Assembly (NCBI RefSeq): GCF_003589595.1
Contig: NW_020654810.1
Span: 7,985,482-8,049,481 of the forward strand
Reading direction: 5' to 3'
From: Hyposmocoma kahamanoa
Lineage: Eukaryota > Arthropoda > Insecta > Lepidoptera > Cosmopterigidae
DNA: 64,000 nt
Below, in pieces: positions 1-14,000 of this stretch (its first letter is position 1; every line of letters starts with the position of its first letter). The notes beneath the pieces are model-generated. The model was given only the letters and a program-made list of their open reading frames with translations. It was not told the DNA's origin and did not search any database. The position numbers were made by a program, and so were the translations under genes.

Positions 1-130
1 ATGCGTTATTATTATTATGAAAAGTATTTTTTAAATTGAAAAGTCATATTACAAAATTGAAGACTACGTGTTAGATAAAGATGTATGGAAAGACGACATG
101 GGTCTGGATTCAACCCGTACAGTTTCTTGA
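1..130 (+). repeat. 3' relic of a Jockey-like non-LTR retrotransposon
   Basis: Nearly the same DNA as part of the minus-strand relic at 26340-26640: a stretch encoding YYKIEDYVLDKDVW in one copy and its frameshifted counterpart here. Truncated by the window edge; non-functional. Confidence 0.55.
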
Positions 131-661
131 TCCTTCCTCACAAGGTAGCCAGCACAGTGAATGAGCAGTAGCTTAAAAATGACGTTTTCATGTTTTCAAG
201 TATAAATTTATTTTATCTAATTGATTTTTTTTTTACTTTAACGGCCTGAGGTACGTTTTAAAAAATTATGACGGTTATCGATTAAAAAATTACATTACTT
301 TGACTGTGTTTAATGGCAGTGTGATCAGTCTGACAGCCATTTGCCAAAACTTATATATTAATAAAATTAATCAATTCATCATCAATAATCATCATACATG
401 TTAATCGCCCTCTTGATGATCCGTGGAGTTATCACGTTTCTATACATTGAATAACCTTTTTTCTTTTTTTTTAGACCTTGATATTGATCTCGTTTAGTCA
501 AAGATAAAGAAGAAAGGAAGAGATAGTATATTCATCTAAACTTCAAAGAACTAATACACATAGAGTGGATATTGCCTCCCCCTGACTCTCCGCAATTACT
601 GTATTCTAGTATTTTCTATATTTTGATGTTTACGTCATGATAACGTTATTTTATTTTTAAA

Positions 662-805
662 GGCGAGTAACACTGGCGGGGCAATGGCAGTGCCCCCATA
701 TCTTTGTAAGTTAAAGCTCTGAGTGGCACTGCAACTGTTTTGGACAGGCGTGTCGCTTACCACCAGGCACACGACTTTTTCGTCCCACTTGGTATCATAA
801 AAAAT
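662..805 (+). repeat. SINE family A, 5'-truncated copy
   Basis: Contains GGCAGTGCCCC, AAGCTCTGAGTGGCACTGCA, GGACAGGCGTGTCGCTTACC and a tail GGTATCATAAAAAA, shared in the same order with copies at 17190, 52608, 55133, 57768 and 60035. Confidence 0.75.
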
Positions 806-2076
806 ATACATTCGAAAAGTTTCGGTAATACAGGCCTACCTATGGGAATAGAACGGTGCACCTGCATATGAGGCAAATGCACAAGGCCACCACCACAGTA
901 TTGACAATTTGTATTAAATATTACTAATGTTGGTTTGCATATTGACTGTAGCTCAGTTAACTAAGCAATGTACACAACAGGAAAATTACACTAAGCACGT
1001 AATTAAATAAAAATCCCAAATAGCTCATAAATTACTGAATAATGTTACGCATGATCAGAGTTTACGATTCACGTGTCTATAGCTTGGCATTCTGTGCATT
1101 ATCTTACACACCACACTGAATTTAATTTTTCTAAAATCTGTGATAAATTTCTGTTTTTGCTATGTTGTTCAGGTCACCTGCGTAAATCGATCTTTACAAA
1201 TGCACATCGCGTAGCATGTGGTCTGTATATTACTAATCCTTTTCTTTGAGAAACCTTTTCTTGCGAGAAATCACGCAAAATTAATGTAAGAGCCTATGCA
1301 CACACGGTGTATTTTATACGCGCCGTAAATGCGCGTTATCTGCGCGTATATGAACTGCGTGTATTTTGATAAGAGATGGTTTTAATTCTAGTTTTGTTTG
1401 TTAATTTCAGTTAGTTTTTGAAATGAAGCAACTACTGAAATTCCAAGTGTAAAACTCCAGTGGAGATAAGCTTCTTGCTTGCAACGCGTGTTGCAAGTTT
1501 GCGCGCGCGTTTGCTTCATATCATTACTAATGTGATATTAGCGAGTGCTCGGAACTGTAAAATTATGTAGTGATATTCGTGTGTCTACAGAAGAATTTGT
1601 GGTTGTATTTGTGATTACGGAACGCCACTACATGTGCAATTCTGAGCTCTCGCTGTTATCACTAAACAAACGTTGAGATTGAACTAAGTTTAGTACAGCT
1701 ATAACTGCAATTCTAAGTCTATGGTTATCAAGGTAAAAATAGTTTTATACCTTTTTTTAACAGCTTCGTAAAAACTCCGGAGTACATTTTTTAAGTCTAT
1801 GGATTATGAACAGTACAACATAATCCTAACAAAAGTTGAAGCAAAGAGAATTTAAGCACTACGTTTAAGTTGAAGTTGAGTCCTATCTGTCAAAAGTATA
1901 TACCTATTTATATTCTAATACAAATGTATTAAATAATACGCCAAAGTTGGTGGTACTGACCTTAAATAATACCACAAAGAACCGATCAGCATTATTCGGC
2001 ATCAATCTCATCGAGATTCAAATTAAAACAAGTATATTTCAGAAGTTATTTTAGAAGCACTTGGACCACTACCTAG
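806..2076. other. Upstream region of the galactosidase gene, no gene seen
   Basis: AT-rich with a small CG-rich patch near 1310-1360 and 1490-1515 (GCGCGC steps). It should contain the promoter and 5' UTR of the galactosidase, but no TATA or initiator element stands out. ATATTTCAG near 2033-2041 and CTACCTAG just before the ATG could be 5' UTR splice acceptors. Confidence 0.35.
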
Positions 2077-5000
2077 ATGTTCAAATTAAAAATAAACAAT
2101 ACTTGGATCTATGTATTATTAATATACAATATCGCCACAATAATAATTACAATGTATATAACTGGGCAAAACACACCTATCGAAATAATACCTGATGCCA
2201 ATTATCCTTGCTGTGTGAAGAAAACAGTAAGTGATTATTTTACGTATTTGATTTTGAGACTTGGGAAATTACAAATTAGACTGCAAATCGAGTTTCAATT
2301 CTTACACGTTACCGATATGTAGGAAGAGAACAGAAGATTCTGTTCACGGTGGTTCTTAGGCATTCCGTAACATACTCATGGTCATGGATTAATGTAAGTT
2401 ACGGTTCTTGATACGCACGTAACTTCTTCACTTTTTATGTCCTTCCATTGCGTATAATAGCGTCATTATACAGGAGTTTAAATATACATGTTTCTTTACG
2501 AGTATATTCATGACATATAAAGAACAACATTTATCCAATATCTTAAATGGAGGTTATAATCGTAAAAATGGTGTAACCACATTATTTATTTTTCTACAAA
2601 ATTATTTTAATTACATTTGGATGCTATTTTCGTGCATAGAAAATATTCAATTTTCTTATACATGAAAATAGCATCCAAATAATAATTTAAAGTAATAATG
2701 TAGAAAAAAAACTTGAATGTGGATTACACCACTTATGCAGCAGCATGCTGTCTCAATTATGCGACAGTAAAATATCTAAACATTTTTAACTAAAACTCTA
2801 TTAAATAACTTTCCTTTTTAATAATAAAAAATGGCAGCTGATTTATATCCAAACGCAATTCTGTGAACCCAACGCTGTGCGACGTGCTACATACAACGGT
2901 GTCAAAATATACCTCACTTCATTCATATTATCGCAGGCCACGATGGCAGCGCTACGTATTTGCATTTCAAAATGGCAAAGGTTATTGTATCTTTATATTC
3001 AAATGCATTATGTAGGTGTCACAAACGAGGTTTGTTTTACAGGTTCACAATATTAGCATAGTTGGCAACGAGTTTAATGTCGATGGACAACCGCTGCACA
3101 TAATGTCGGGCTCGCTGCACTACTTTCGTGTACCGGCTGCATATTGGACAGATCGGCTCCGCAAATTGAAGGCGGCTGGACTTAACACCGTGTCCACGTA
3201 AGCACTTATACAGGGTTATTTGTAAAGTACTATACTTTTAGGACTATATTACTAATATCATAAACCACAACTTTTGTTCCATTAAGTACTTCTTACAAAA
3301 CAATAATGAACTGTTCAGTTTTTGTTGTACTGTCTGACACTTTTCGTAGCTATAGAGCGCCTTAGCTATTTCTACCGCCAAGCCGTATTATGAAGGTTAT
3401 ACGTTCCGGTTTTTTAGGATATAGATGCTGGTGAAATTACAGGCACATGCTCTCACTTGTCAACTCGGCCGCCGTTAGTTGAAAGAGCGTAATATGTAAT
3501 ATTCGAAAAATGTTGTTATATATACTGCCGTAATCAGTAAAAAAAGGCCAATCGGTCACTATTTTTACTTTCCTAGGTGGATAGCAGTATGAAGTTACCG
3601 GAAGAGAAAAGTAGTTTTTTTGTATATAATTTCTTTAAACATTATTTTCTCGGTTTTGAGGTTTTGTCACAAGCGCCCTTTCAACTAACGGTGGCAGAAC
3701 TCTCAGTGTCACGGACTCGGCGGCAATACCCCTCAGATCTTTGTGATTTATACGTCCGAGTGGCACTACTGCTTACTGCTTTTGACAGACGTGTTACTTA
3801 CTTGTTCTTTTTGTTTGTCTTGCACTAATTGTTCGACCCGTCACTTAAAAAACAATTTGTTTAGATCTCTATAGTTGTGTAGCAACATTTCGCGCGTGTT
3901 GTCATTTAAAAAAGTGGTGGTGGGCACTTTTTTGTTATGACACAGAATTGTCACCGTTTAGAGCGATCTAATTAAATGCTTTTTTTTGTACGAAAGTAAA
4001 ATCTGATGAATTAAAAGTCATGGAAAAAAGAATTGTTGTTTATGATGTTAGTACACAGCCCTGCGAGGTTGTTTGTGTTTTAAAAATAACCCTGTGTAAT
4101 GCCCACATGCATGTCCATCTGCCACACCAGATGAACGCTCTAACTCCTCTTTCTTTACAGGTACGTAGAATGGAGCTTCCACGAACCAGAAGAACGGCGC
4201 TACTCTTTCTCTGGCGACCACGATATAGCGCAGTTCGTGCAAGCCGCTGCCGCTGAAGGCCTTTATGTTCTCCTGCGGCCAGGACCATACATTTGCGCGG
4301 AAAGGGATCTCGTATGTATCCCGTTTATAAAATTGTATAGCATTTACAGAAACGACAGTCCCTGCAGTAAAAACATCAAAACAGGGCGTAAATATGAAAA
4401 TTAATATGTACAATAAACTACCAGTTAGTGTATCTGACTTGGAAATGGCTACATTCAAACAAACGTTAAAACTTTAGTTTGAAAATCACGCTTTTTATAA
4501 AATCAACGAACTTATGGATTCACCTGTCTTGTATAATTTAAGTCTGTATTTTCTGTATTTTGACTTACATATAGGCAATGTACTGTGTTGTCTTGGTGAA
4601 TAAATCATTTTGTCGTGTTTCAGGGTGGACTCCCTTACTGGCTACTTGGCAAATATCCTAATATTAAACTACGAACAACCGATAAAGGTAATTTCAATTT
4701 CTAATTTCCTTGTTTTATTGTTTGTGAGAAGGATATCGAATTGACCTACCGCGTCCCAAGCAGAAGCCGCCTGTTCAAATCCGAGCTCGACTTCTGAGAT
4801 CTCTGTCGATCTCTCTCTCTTAAGTGCGTGTAAATATTAGACAACATAACATACGTTGCTCTGGTCCCAAAGTAAGTAACTAAAGCACTTGTGTTATGGA
4901 AATCGGAAACAAAGACCACAAACCCCCAGACCCAGGACAATATAGAAAAATTCGTTTTCTACATTGACCCCGCCGGGGCTCGAACCCGGGACCTCAGAGA

Positions 5001-8000
5001 TGGCGACACCATGATACTATGAGCTTTTCGTGAAGTAAACCATGGTGACGAAACCTGCACGTCAAAAAGGGTTCACAGCCCATGGAAAACGTGTGAAGTC
5101 CCTAACCCGCATAGAGCCATCCTGGCGGTCTTTAGCCTAAACCTATGCTTGAGAGAAGATCCGTGCGCCGAAGTGGCACATATAAATAGTTGATGATGAT
5201 GACTATTGTGAAAATAATATTCATTAAAAAGAAACGCACTGATTCCAAGTTGCTTCAGCTGTACCGAACACAAGTATGGAGTACTGTTCTGATGCCGTAA
5301 GTTGAAAGGGCGCTTATGACAAAAACTCAAAACCGAGAAAATAATGTTTAAAGAAATGAAATTAAAAAAATATCTACTTTTCTCTTGCGGTAACTTCATA
5401 CCTTATCCATTTAGGAAAAAATAATAACTAAACCTAACTTAACCTAACCTCCGGTTAAAAAAACCGACCTCAACAGTCATTCATCCCCTAGTTTGCCACC
5501 CTTAGAGGTGGAATATTTTCTTGAAATTTAAATGGAAGGAGAAGGTACCTCAGATGTGCTGAGGTACCTTTTTTCTAACAAAAAATAATCATCAAAATTG
5601 GTTCACAAATGACGGAGTTATTGCGTAACATACATAAAAAAATGCAGACGAATTGAGAACCTCCTCCTTTTTTGAAGTCGGTTAATAGTGACACGTCTGC
5701 CTCTTTTTACTGATCGCGGCAGAATACATTCATCATCTATTTTTGTTAAATGTCATGCTTTTCAGCTGACGACGGCAGTGCTGCCACCTATGGGAATTAA
5801 GTTTCGTTTGTTGTTCTTGCAATATGTCTAGTCTGGGCGGTACTCATAGTATAGGAAATTCACTAGCTTAAAACCAGGTAATTGATGAGGTTGTCTAGAA
5901 CATTATTATTATGAGAAAATCCGTAAATCTGTGTTTGGATGGCATTGACTTACAAATATATGGACGACGGGTCTAATACAAAAACCACGAAAAAAATGTC
6001 CCAAGTCAACCTATTCGAAATTTAAATTGTTATGTCATCGCAGTATCGCGCTGTCCGTAGAACAAATGAAGACTAAAGCGGAGTGTCGCGCTCTGTATAC
6101 GATTTTAGCGCCTTACAAGTGCGGACACTTTTTAGCGCGGACCCGACGTCCATATAATTGTAAGTCAATGTTGGATGGTTACATTTTTCCGCCATTCAAA
6201 TACTCTGCAAAGCGGAGAACCACAATGTAACCGTCAGTTTTAATTATTTTTAATTCCTTACAGACTTCATTGAAGAAACAAAAACATGGATGGCAAAAGT
6301 GTTCGAACAATTGAGTCCTTTTTTGTTTGGAAATGGGGGACCGATTATATTGGTACAGGTGGGTATTTAACAAATCAATATGCAATAGTTTGTCTTTGAC
6401 TACTTTGGTATCCCAGCTATTTGCATTGTGGGCAACGAAGAGGTAGGATCAATTCGGAAAACCAACTTTTCTAAATTGGTTCTGGTCGTGATGTTTTATG
6501 TTGTCCCCCACAGTGAATTCCGTTGCTCTAGCCCTGGGGGCCTACTATGAGCTTATAAGCGGCCAGCCAAGATGCATGCAATTCACTTGACGTGGTAAAA
6601 CTGAAGTGCTTAAATTCGTATCATGACCTACACAAAGTTGAACGGGAATTTCATGGCTAGATGATGAGTTTTATTTTTTAAACGTTAATTGTTGTCTCTG
6701 GCTGGCTAGCTGACATCTAACAAGAGCGAGATGGAACTACATACTAAATCATATGAAAGAAATAGACAGATGTACTATCCCGGGAGCGTTCAAGTACTAT
6801 TAACCGACTGTTCAAAATGAGAATAATTATATATTTTTTATTAATTTTATTATTGATTTACTACGTTGATACTTAGATACTTACTACGTTGTTTTGTAAT
6901 ATCGGCAACTTTTCGATCATACTTTACAATTTGTCGTACGTCAAAATTACATGTCATGTAGCCATTATCATTGAAATGTCTACGAGTTTGTAATTTGATA
7001 ACATAATTGGTATCTTGTATTCGTACATTTTCATTGATTGCATTAAAGTAAAGTTTGGCACTATTCAAAAGTTATTTTACGATTTTAGGTAATTAAAATT
7101 ATTAAAATTATTAAAATTCCATTTAAAACTTGCAATAACATTCATGCCAATAATTTATCAACAATATTTTAAAGATTGGGAACTCGAACTAAAATTTTCA
7201 AAAAATGCTCAATAGCTAATAGTATTTATTTATTGACAATTGGCTATATAGGCTATAGAGATAACAAATAATTATGAAACTGAAAATATAATAAAACTTA
7301 AACGGAATTTCTTGAAAATGTAACAAAATCTAAAAATAGTTAGTCACGGAGTAACTTTTTGAATTGCTTATTTTTACAGATAAGACCGCCACTTGCATGG
7401 CAAATTGCGTCATGATACGATTTTGCTATGAAAGAAAAGGTGAACGGATTTCGAATGGGGAACGTAAACTGCATGGACAGTGAACTGTTTTTGTGAGGTC
7501 ATAGTACGAATTTGACAGGCAATCCAACTTACGGGCTTAAATAGGATTGCTCTAAGAGCTCATAGTAGGCCCCCTTTGCTCTCGTTCTCCGTCTAACATC
7601 CATCTGAAATAATTACTGTCAAATAAGTATCGAGTATGTAAACCATAGCGCCCAGTTACACGAGGAGAAAGTTTTCGGCGACCGCTCAGTTACCACGCCT
7701 TCGTGTACATTAATGGCGAATCTGAATTCTATTTATTATCCAACAACATTTAAATTCCTCTCAATAATATTACCGCGCGGCCGCCGCGTAGACCAAATTC
7801 AATTCAGTCTAGCCCGCGTGGCCGGAACGCTCATTTAATTTAAAACATAAAAGTAAAATGAATAGAGCGTAATTTGCCATGACAGTTAGACGCACGCGGT
7901 CGCTGCGCGGCGGCCCCAAAAGAACTTGCACTACGTTGATTTATGTCAAACACGGGAATCGAAAATACGTAACGTCATCTTAATGCCAACTGTCCTCATT

Positions 8001-11000
8001 TTGCCATTTTTGTAATTGATAACCGTTTCCGGTTGTCAAAGGGAAGTACATCAAATGTCAAAACAATGTTTGGCCAAATGTTTTAGTGAATTATTCGCAT
8101 GAATTGTAATAAAATGGAAAAAAATATCGACAGTGAGAACAATTAAGTATTGATAAAAATGCGTCGCTGCAGCATTAAGAGGTGCGGCAGTAGAAAAAGC
8201 GAAAATCAACCTAATGTTACATTACATCGGCATTATGTGTTATTTTTCTGTCTATAAATCATACAATAGCCCAAATATCTCATGTAATTAGACTCATTTA
8301 AGTAGTTTATTCATAAGTCTTGCCGAATTTTACATTGGTTACTTTAAATAACCTGTTTGTTTGCATATTTTGATGATTGTTGATGACGACTATTTTGAGA
8401 TAGTGTTGTTCTTGTAAGCAGACATATTATCGATATTCTGTTATTAAAACAATTCACTACGAGGTTTTTATTATTTCATTATTATTATTTTTAAAGTTTA
8501 CCTACAAATGAAAAAAGAAAGAAACAGTAGTTGGAAATTATAGGACTACCGAACAGAATTGAATTGAATTGCAAAACCGAATTGGATCAAATACCATCTT
8601 CGTTTGTTCTCTCCATTTTGAAGAGTCAAATTTAAATACAACTTTGAATATTACTAGATTACTTACATGATAATGCAATTCCATCGTTACATTTATTGGT
8701 AAATAACTTTATATTTAATTTTGATTAAAATGGCTCATTACTTGTCTGGTAATAATAGCCTAGTATTAATCATACTTTGATTACAGTAAGTAAACTATAC
8801 AAATTTGCAAACATAAAAAACAGTTTCAACATTCATTTCATTTGCATGTTGATATTGACTTATCTATGATTATGGTACAACACTAAATCCGCTATATGTG
8901 GTGGACATTTTTGGTTTAGGTAGGTACGTTTATTCCCTAGCTCCTTTCCTTTATTTTTTCCATCTTCTAAGAAATAGAGACGAAATGTTATTTAATTTGT
9001 ATGAAAACTATTCTGCCCTACCATTACTGTGATAATTGCGCTCCGATTGGCCAGCCCGAATTTGAAACAACTGACGGGTGTCGTCAATTGTTTCACTTCA
9101 AATCGACCAGTTAACGTGAGCTTTGCAATGATGGACGAAAATTTCAAAATTACATATTCAATATTAAATTGCCGATGAAATTTAATTCCGTTTGTTTCGT
9201 AATTAGATGTTTTGCTGTTTGTCCCCATACCATCAAATGAAACAGCACGCCATTGTTAGAGATATTATTATGTTAATTACAATAAATATGTACTATAAAT
9301 ATATTTTTGGAATATACGGAGACGTACACACAGATCAATTGTTGGCGCTTCTATATTTCAGTGCAAACGAGAGTTGATGTTTATAAGTGAAGTATCACTG
9401 ATGAGTTCACCAGGAATGTATGGCCCTTATTTCGTCTCTATTTCTAGTTATACACGATGCAAATAAGTAATACTCGACTAAATGACACTCCCTGGTACTC
9501 ACAGTAGGTACAGGGGATTTTTTTTATTTCAAAACCAGGTAATTGGTGCTTAGTGTAATGTAAGGGTGCCAGGTAGTTGTTTGGCACTTTACTATTGTTC
9601 AGGCAGCTTACATAGTATAATAAAACAAATATGGTAACTAAGACGACATACGCAAGTAGCAACTTAGCTGGTACTGTGGCACAAGACGCGCTGGACGTTC
9701 AGCGCTATGCAGCGCGAGATTATGCGAATGTGTGCGTCCGTACACGGTGCGAGGCGTGCACGCACACATACAAGTCACGCTGCTACGTTTGTATGGAGTT
9801 ACCATTCTTATCTTATTACACTATGCTGCCTAATTGTAGCACAATACAGCTAGACGACAAAGGTAAAAATAGTCGCAGAAGAATTTTTGATCTTTTACCT
9901 TCCGATTACAATAAAATTATTAGTTCACTTGTTTGTGTCACGTCAATATGTTTATATATCTTCAGGTGGAAAACGAATACGGTAGCTACGGCAGCGATAT
10001 GCCATACAAAGAGCAAATACGAGATGTAATCCGCGAGCATGTCGGCACCAACGCCCTTCTCTATACCGCTGACGGTACTTACTCCAGCCTTATCCGAGAC
10101 GGTGCGGTTCCTGGGACACTTACTACTATTAATTTTGGACCAGGTATGAAAAAAAAATTACTTGACACCTCATGTTATGAGGTCATCAATAGTAACACTA
10201 GCGATCCTTGTGAATGAGTTCGTCATTCGTTCAGGGAAGTACTGCCTCTTTACCTATTTCTGCTGTCAAGCAGTAATGTGAGCATTACCGATTTGAACAG
10301 TAAGGGTGTTGGTAAATAGGTAGGCATGGATAGGCGTGTCGCATAACACCGGGTGCATGATTTGTTCATCCCGTCGACGTCACTTGATATCATAAAAAAA
10401 GAAAAATTTGATGTTGAATTAATTCCATATGTTTTGACATGCTACATGCGCATTTGTGAACCATGCCCTAAAACAATAGTACATTCTATAAATTTGACCA
10501 GAGAGAGAGACTTTGCTGTGTAAATCAAACCAAGAATTATCCCAACAAATGTTTGAAATTTTTAACACTTTTTATACTCATTATTATTCTCGACAAGTAA
10601 CATTGTTGTTATTTCTAGAGGCAAATATCGACAAGGTGTTCAATTCACTTCGAAAGTACATGCCTGAAGGTCCACTGATGAACTCCGAGTACTACCCCGG
10701 TTGGTTAACTCACTGGACAGAGAACTTTCAAGGGAAAGAAACCGCTCTCATTGTCAACAAACTGAATGAAATGATGATCAAAAAAATAAACTTCAATTTT
10801 TATATGTTCTTCGGTGGAACTAATTTCGAATTCACCGCAGGTTAGACTAATTTTATTTATTTTCTCTTAATTATTTCTTGAATCTTATTTCCATATAATT
10901 CAACTTACAGTTTTTTCATTGCAGGGGCTAACTACGACGAAAGTTGGCACAGATACCAACCCGATATAACCTCGTATGATTACGACGCACCGCTTAGTGA

Positions 11001-14000
11001 AGCTGGTGATCCAACATTTAAATATTACGCCATTAGGGAGGTTTTACAGCAGGTAAGTCAAAATTATTTTGTCAACAGCACATCAGACTTTTGTTCGAAA
11101 ATCGCCTAACGGTACAGGATACGTCAATGTGTAGCTTGATGTGCTGTTGACTGTACATTGCTTGACGTCAGATTAGATTTATACCTCTGTATTAAAGTTA
11201 TTTACATTTATAAATGTGTAGTAAGATGATTGATATCATGGTAGTAAAACAGTGATATTCAATAAACGTGATATTACAATTATTAAAGTGACGTCTTTAG
11301 TCAGCCGCTTGTAACTGTAAAGGCACTTAGCTGAGTGTAGAAAAACATTCATAGATTTCACGCAGATGGCGCTACGGCAAATAGTAATTAAAAACCAAAA
11401 ACACAGATCTGCAACAAGCACATGAAACAATTCGTAAGGTCTTCGGGTTCGTTCCGTACCTCAGTTGGGAGAGCGATAGGCGCTGGTTCGAATCCAGCCG
11501 GATTGAAGGAATTTTTCTTAGTGTTCGATCTGTGTATTAATTAAATTATAACAAAATTGTGTAGTGAGATCTCACACAATGCGTCGGGCCAACACGTGAT
11601 CAGGCAGCAACGGCAGGAAAGCAGCAGCTCATACCTATCACTACCACCGATACATAATCATATAAAAAATAAAATCCGCAATTTAAAGCCATTAATTTTC
11701 TATTTAGTATTAAATTAACTAGTATATGAGTGATTGTTATATTTAAATGTATTTTTAATTTCAGAACGATTCAAATTTAAAGACGGTCCCGATTCCGGCA
11801 GAATCTCATAAAGGCAATTACGGAAAGGTGTCACTGAGCAGAAAAATAAGCTTACTGTCTCCTGAAGGGCGATCGCGTTTGGGAAAGAAGTATTCTGATG
11901 TCACAGGATCGAAATTGCCGACATTTGAGAGTTTACGTCAGCGCGCCGGTCTTATGTTGTATGAAACGACGGTTAACGATACAAACGGAATATTGGAAAT
12001 CAAATTGCCTAGGGATCGCGTTTACGTTTTCGTTGATAAAGTAAGTATTATTATTTTTAGTACCAGTACAGCTCCTTGTAAAAGAGTTCGTTTAGGGAAG
12101 TACCTATAGCACTTTACCTATTTCTGTCGCCAAGCAGTAATGCGAGCCAGTTTAGAAGGGTAAGGGTGCTTGTGAAGTTACAGGCACGTGAGACTTGTCA
12201 ACTTGTGTCTCAAGGGTTTGCAACTGCTACGGACGGGCTTGCTATTAGGCGCACGATTTGTTCATCCCGTTTCTTGTTATCCGTAAAAAAGTAACGTTGA
12301 CAATTTTGTCTTCTACCACAAAAGCTATCATTATTGTAATTTTTTCTTTTGGTGGTAAGCGACACCGCTCATATGCGGTACCGCTCAGAGTTTTAAATCA
12401 CAAAGAACTGAGGGGTACTGCCACTGCGCCGGTCACACTAAATTACAAATTTTGACTTTAAAAAAGTATTCTTCGAGCAAAGTAGTTTTTTTTATTTATT
12501 TTCACATGCTGGTAACGAAAACAATAATTATTTATATAAATTAGTTTCCATTTATTAGAAATAAAAAAATACAAAATTATGCAAAAATATCAAAAAAAAT
12601 TACTGTTATTCTATTCATTAGCAGAATTTCGACGACGTTTATTTGCAGCTCTCTTATATTCTGCTTCTGGAACATCCCGATAAATAGTCCAACAATAATC
12701 CGCCAACATTGAAACGTTCCACTTGCCCTGATATCGTTTTTCCATGTTTGCGATGTCCTGATGGAAACGCTCCCCATGTTCATCGCTTAAAGCCCCACAA
12801 TTATCCGGAAATAAGTCCAAATGAGAATGTAAAAAGTGTATTTTCAAGGACATATTACAACCTAGTTTTTGGTATGATGATAACATATTTTCGACAAGCT
12901 CAGCATAGTTGTCACTTCTTTTATTTCCCAAAAAGTTTCTTGCCACAAGGCGAAAATCGTTCCAGGCTTGTTTTTCTTTACCTTCTAGCACAGAGTCGAA
13001 ATTAACATCGATAAATAAATTTCTTATTTGCGGACCGATGAATATACCTTCCTTGATCTTAGCTTCCCTTAATCTTGAGAATTTCTGGCGTAGGTATTGA
13101 AAAGCAGCTCCACTTTTGTTCATCGCTTTTACGAAATTTTTCATCAGCCCTAGTTTTATGTGTAATGGTGGAAGTAACACTTTTTGTGGATTAACTAAAG
13201 GGCTATTTTGAACATTTTTTTGCCCAGGTTGAAGTGACTGACGTTGTGGCCATACCTTTTTTGTATAATGCTCTTTTCTATTACGACTATCCCATTCGCA
13301 AACAAAACAACAAAATTTTGTGTAGCCTAATTGTAGCCCAAGCAGCAGAGCTACGACTTTCAAATCTCCGCAGATTTGCCATTGGTGTTCATTATACTTA
13401 ATGCACAACAAAAGAGTTTTCATATTTTCATAAGTCTCTTGCATATGGACTGCGTGAGCAATAGGAATTGAAGGTAAAATATTTCGGTTATGTAACAAAA
13501 CAGCTTTTAAACTTAATTTAGAGCTATCTATGAAAAGCCTCCATTCATTCTGTTTATATGTAATGTTAAGAACTCCCATCAAACCACTGATATCTTTACA
13601 AAAAACTAAACTTTCAACCATTTCAAAATATTGTATCAACTCTTTTTGTCTAGTACGGAAAGCTGTTATAGCCACACCACTTTCTAAAAGATTCCACTGT
13701 TGCAGTCTCGAGCCTAGAAGTTCTGCTTTGTTCTTTGGCAATTCCAAGTCCCTTACAAGATCATTTAATTCAGCTTGCGTTATCATGTGTGGCTGTGATG
13801 ATGTAGTAGGTACTTCGTATTCTGACATTGAGGAAATAGATGGTGAAGTAGATGTGATTTCATCTTTGTTGTCGTTAATTTTAGGAGGTTTGGGGATTGG
13901 GTGAAGATCGCTATGCGGCAGAGGGCGACCAGCCGATGGTACATTTGGATATACTATGGCACTTTTCTTTTTTTTAGAAACACCTTTACCTTTTCCGAAT

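Noticed and set aside
4040..4458. Overlapping minus-strand frames of 82 and 136 codons
   Set aside because: They lie opposite galactosidase exon 3 and its intron and show no domain; they are shadows of the real exon.
9631..10029. 132-codon plus frame running into galactosidase exon 6
   Set aside because: It reads the exon in another frame, covers an intron and matches nothing; the exon is in the 9966-10143 frame.
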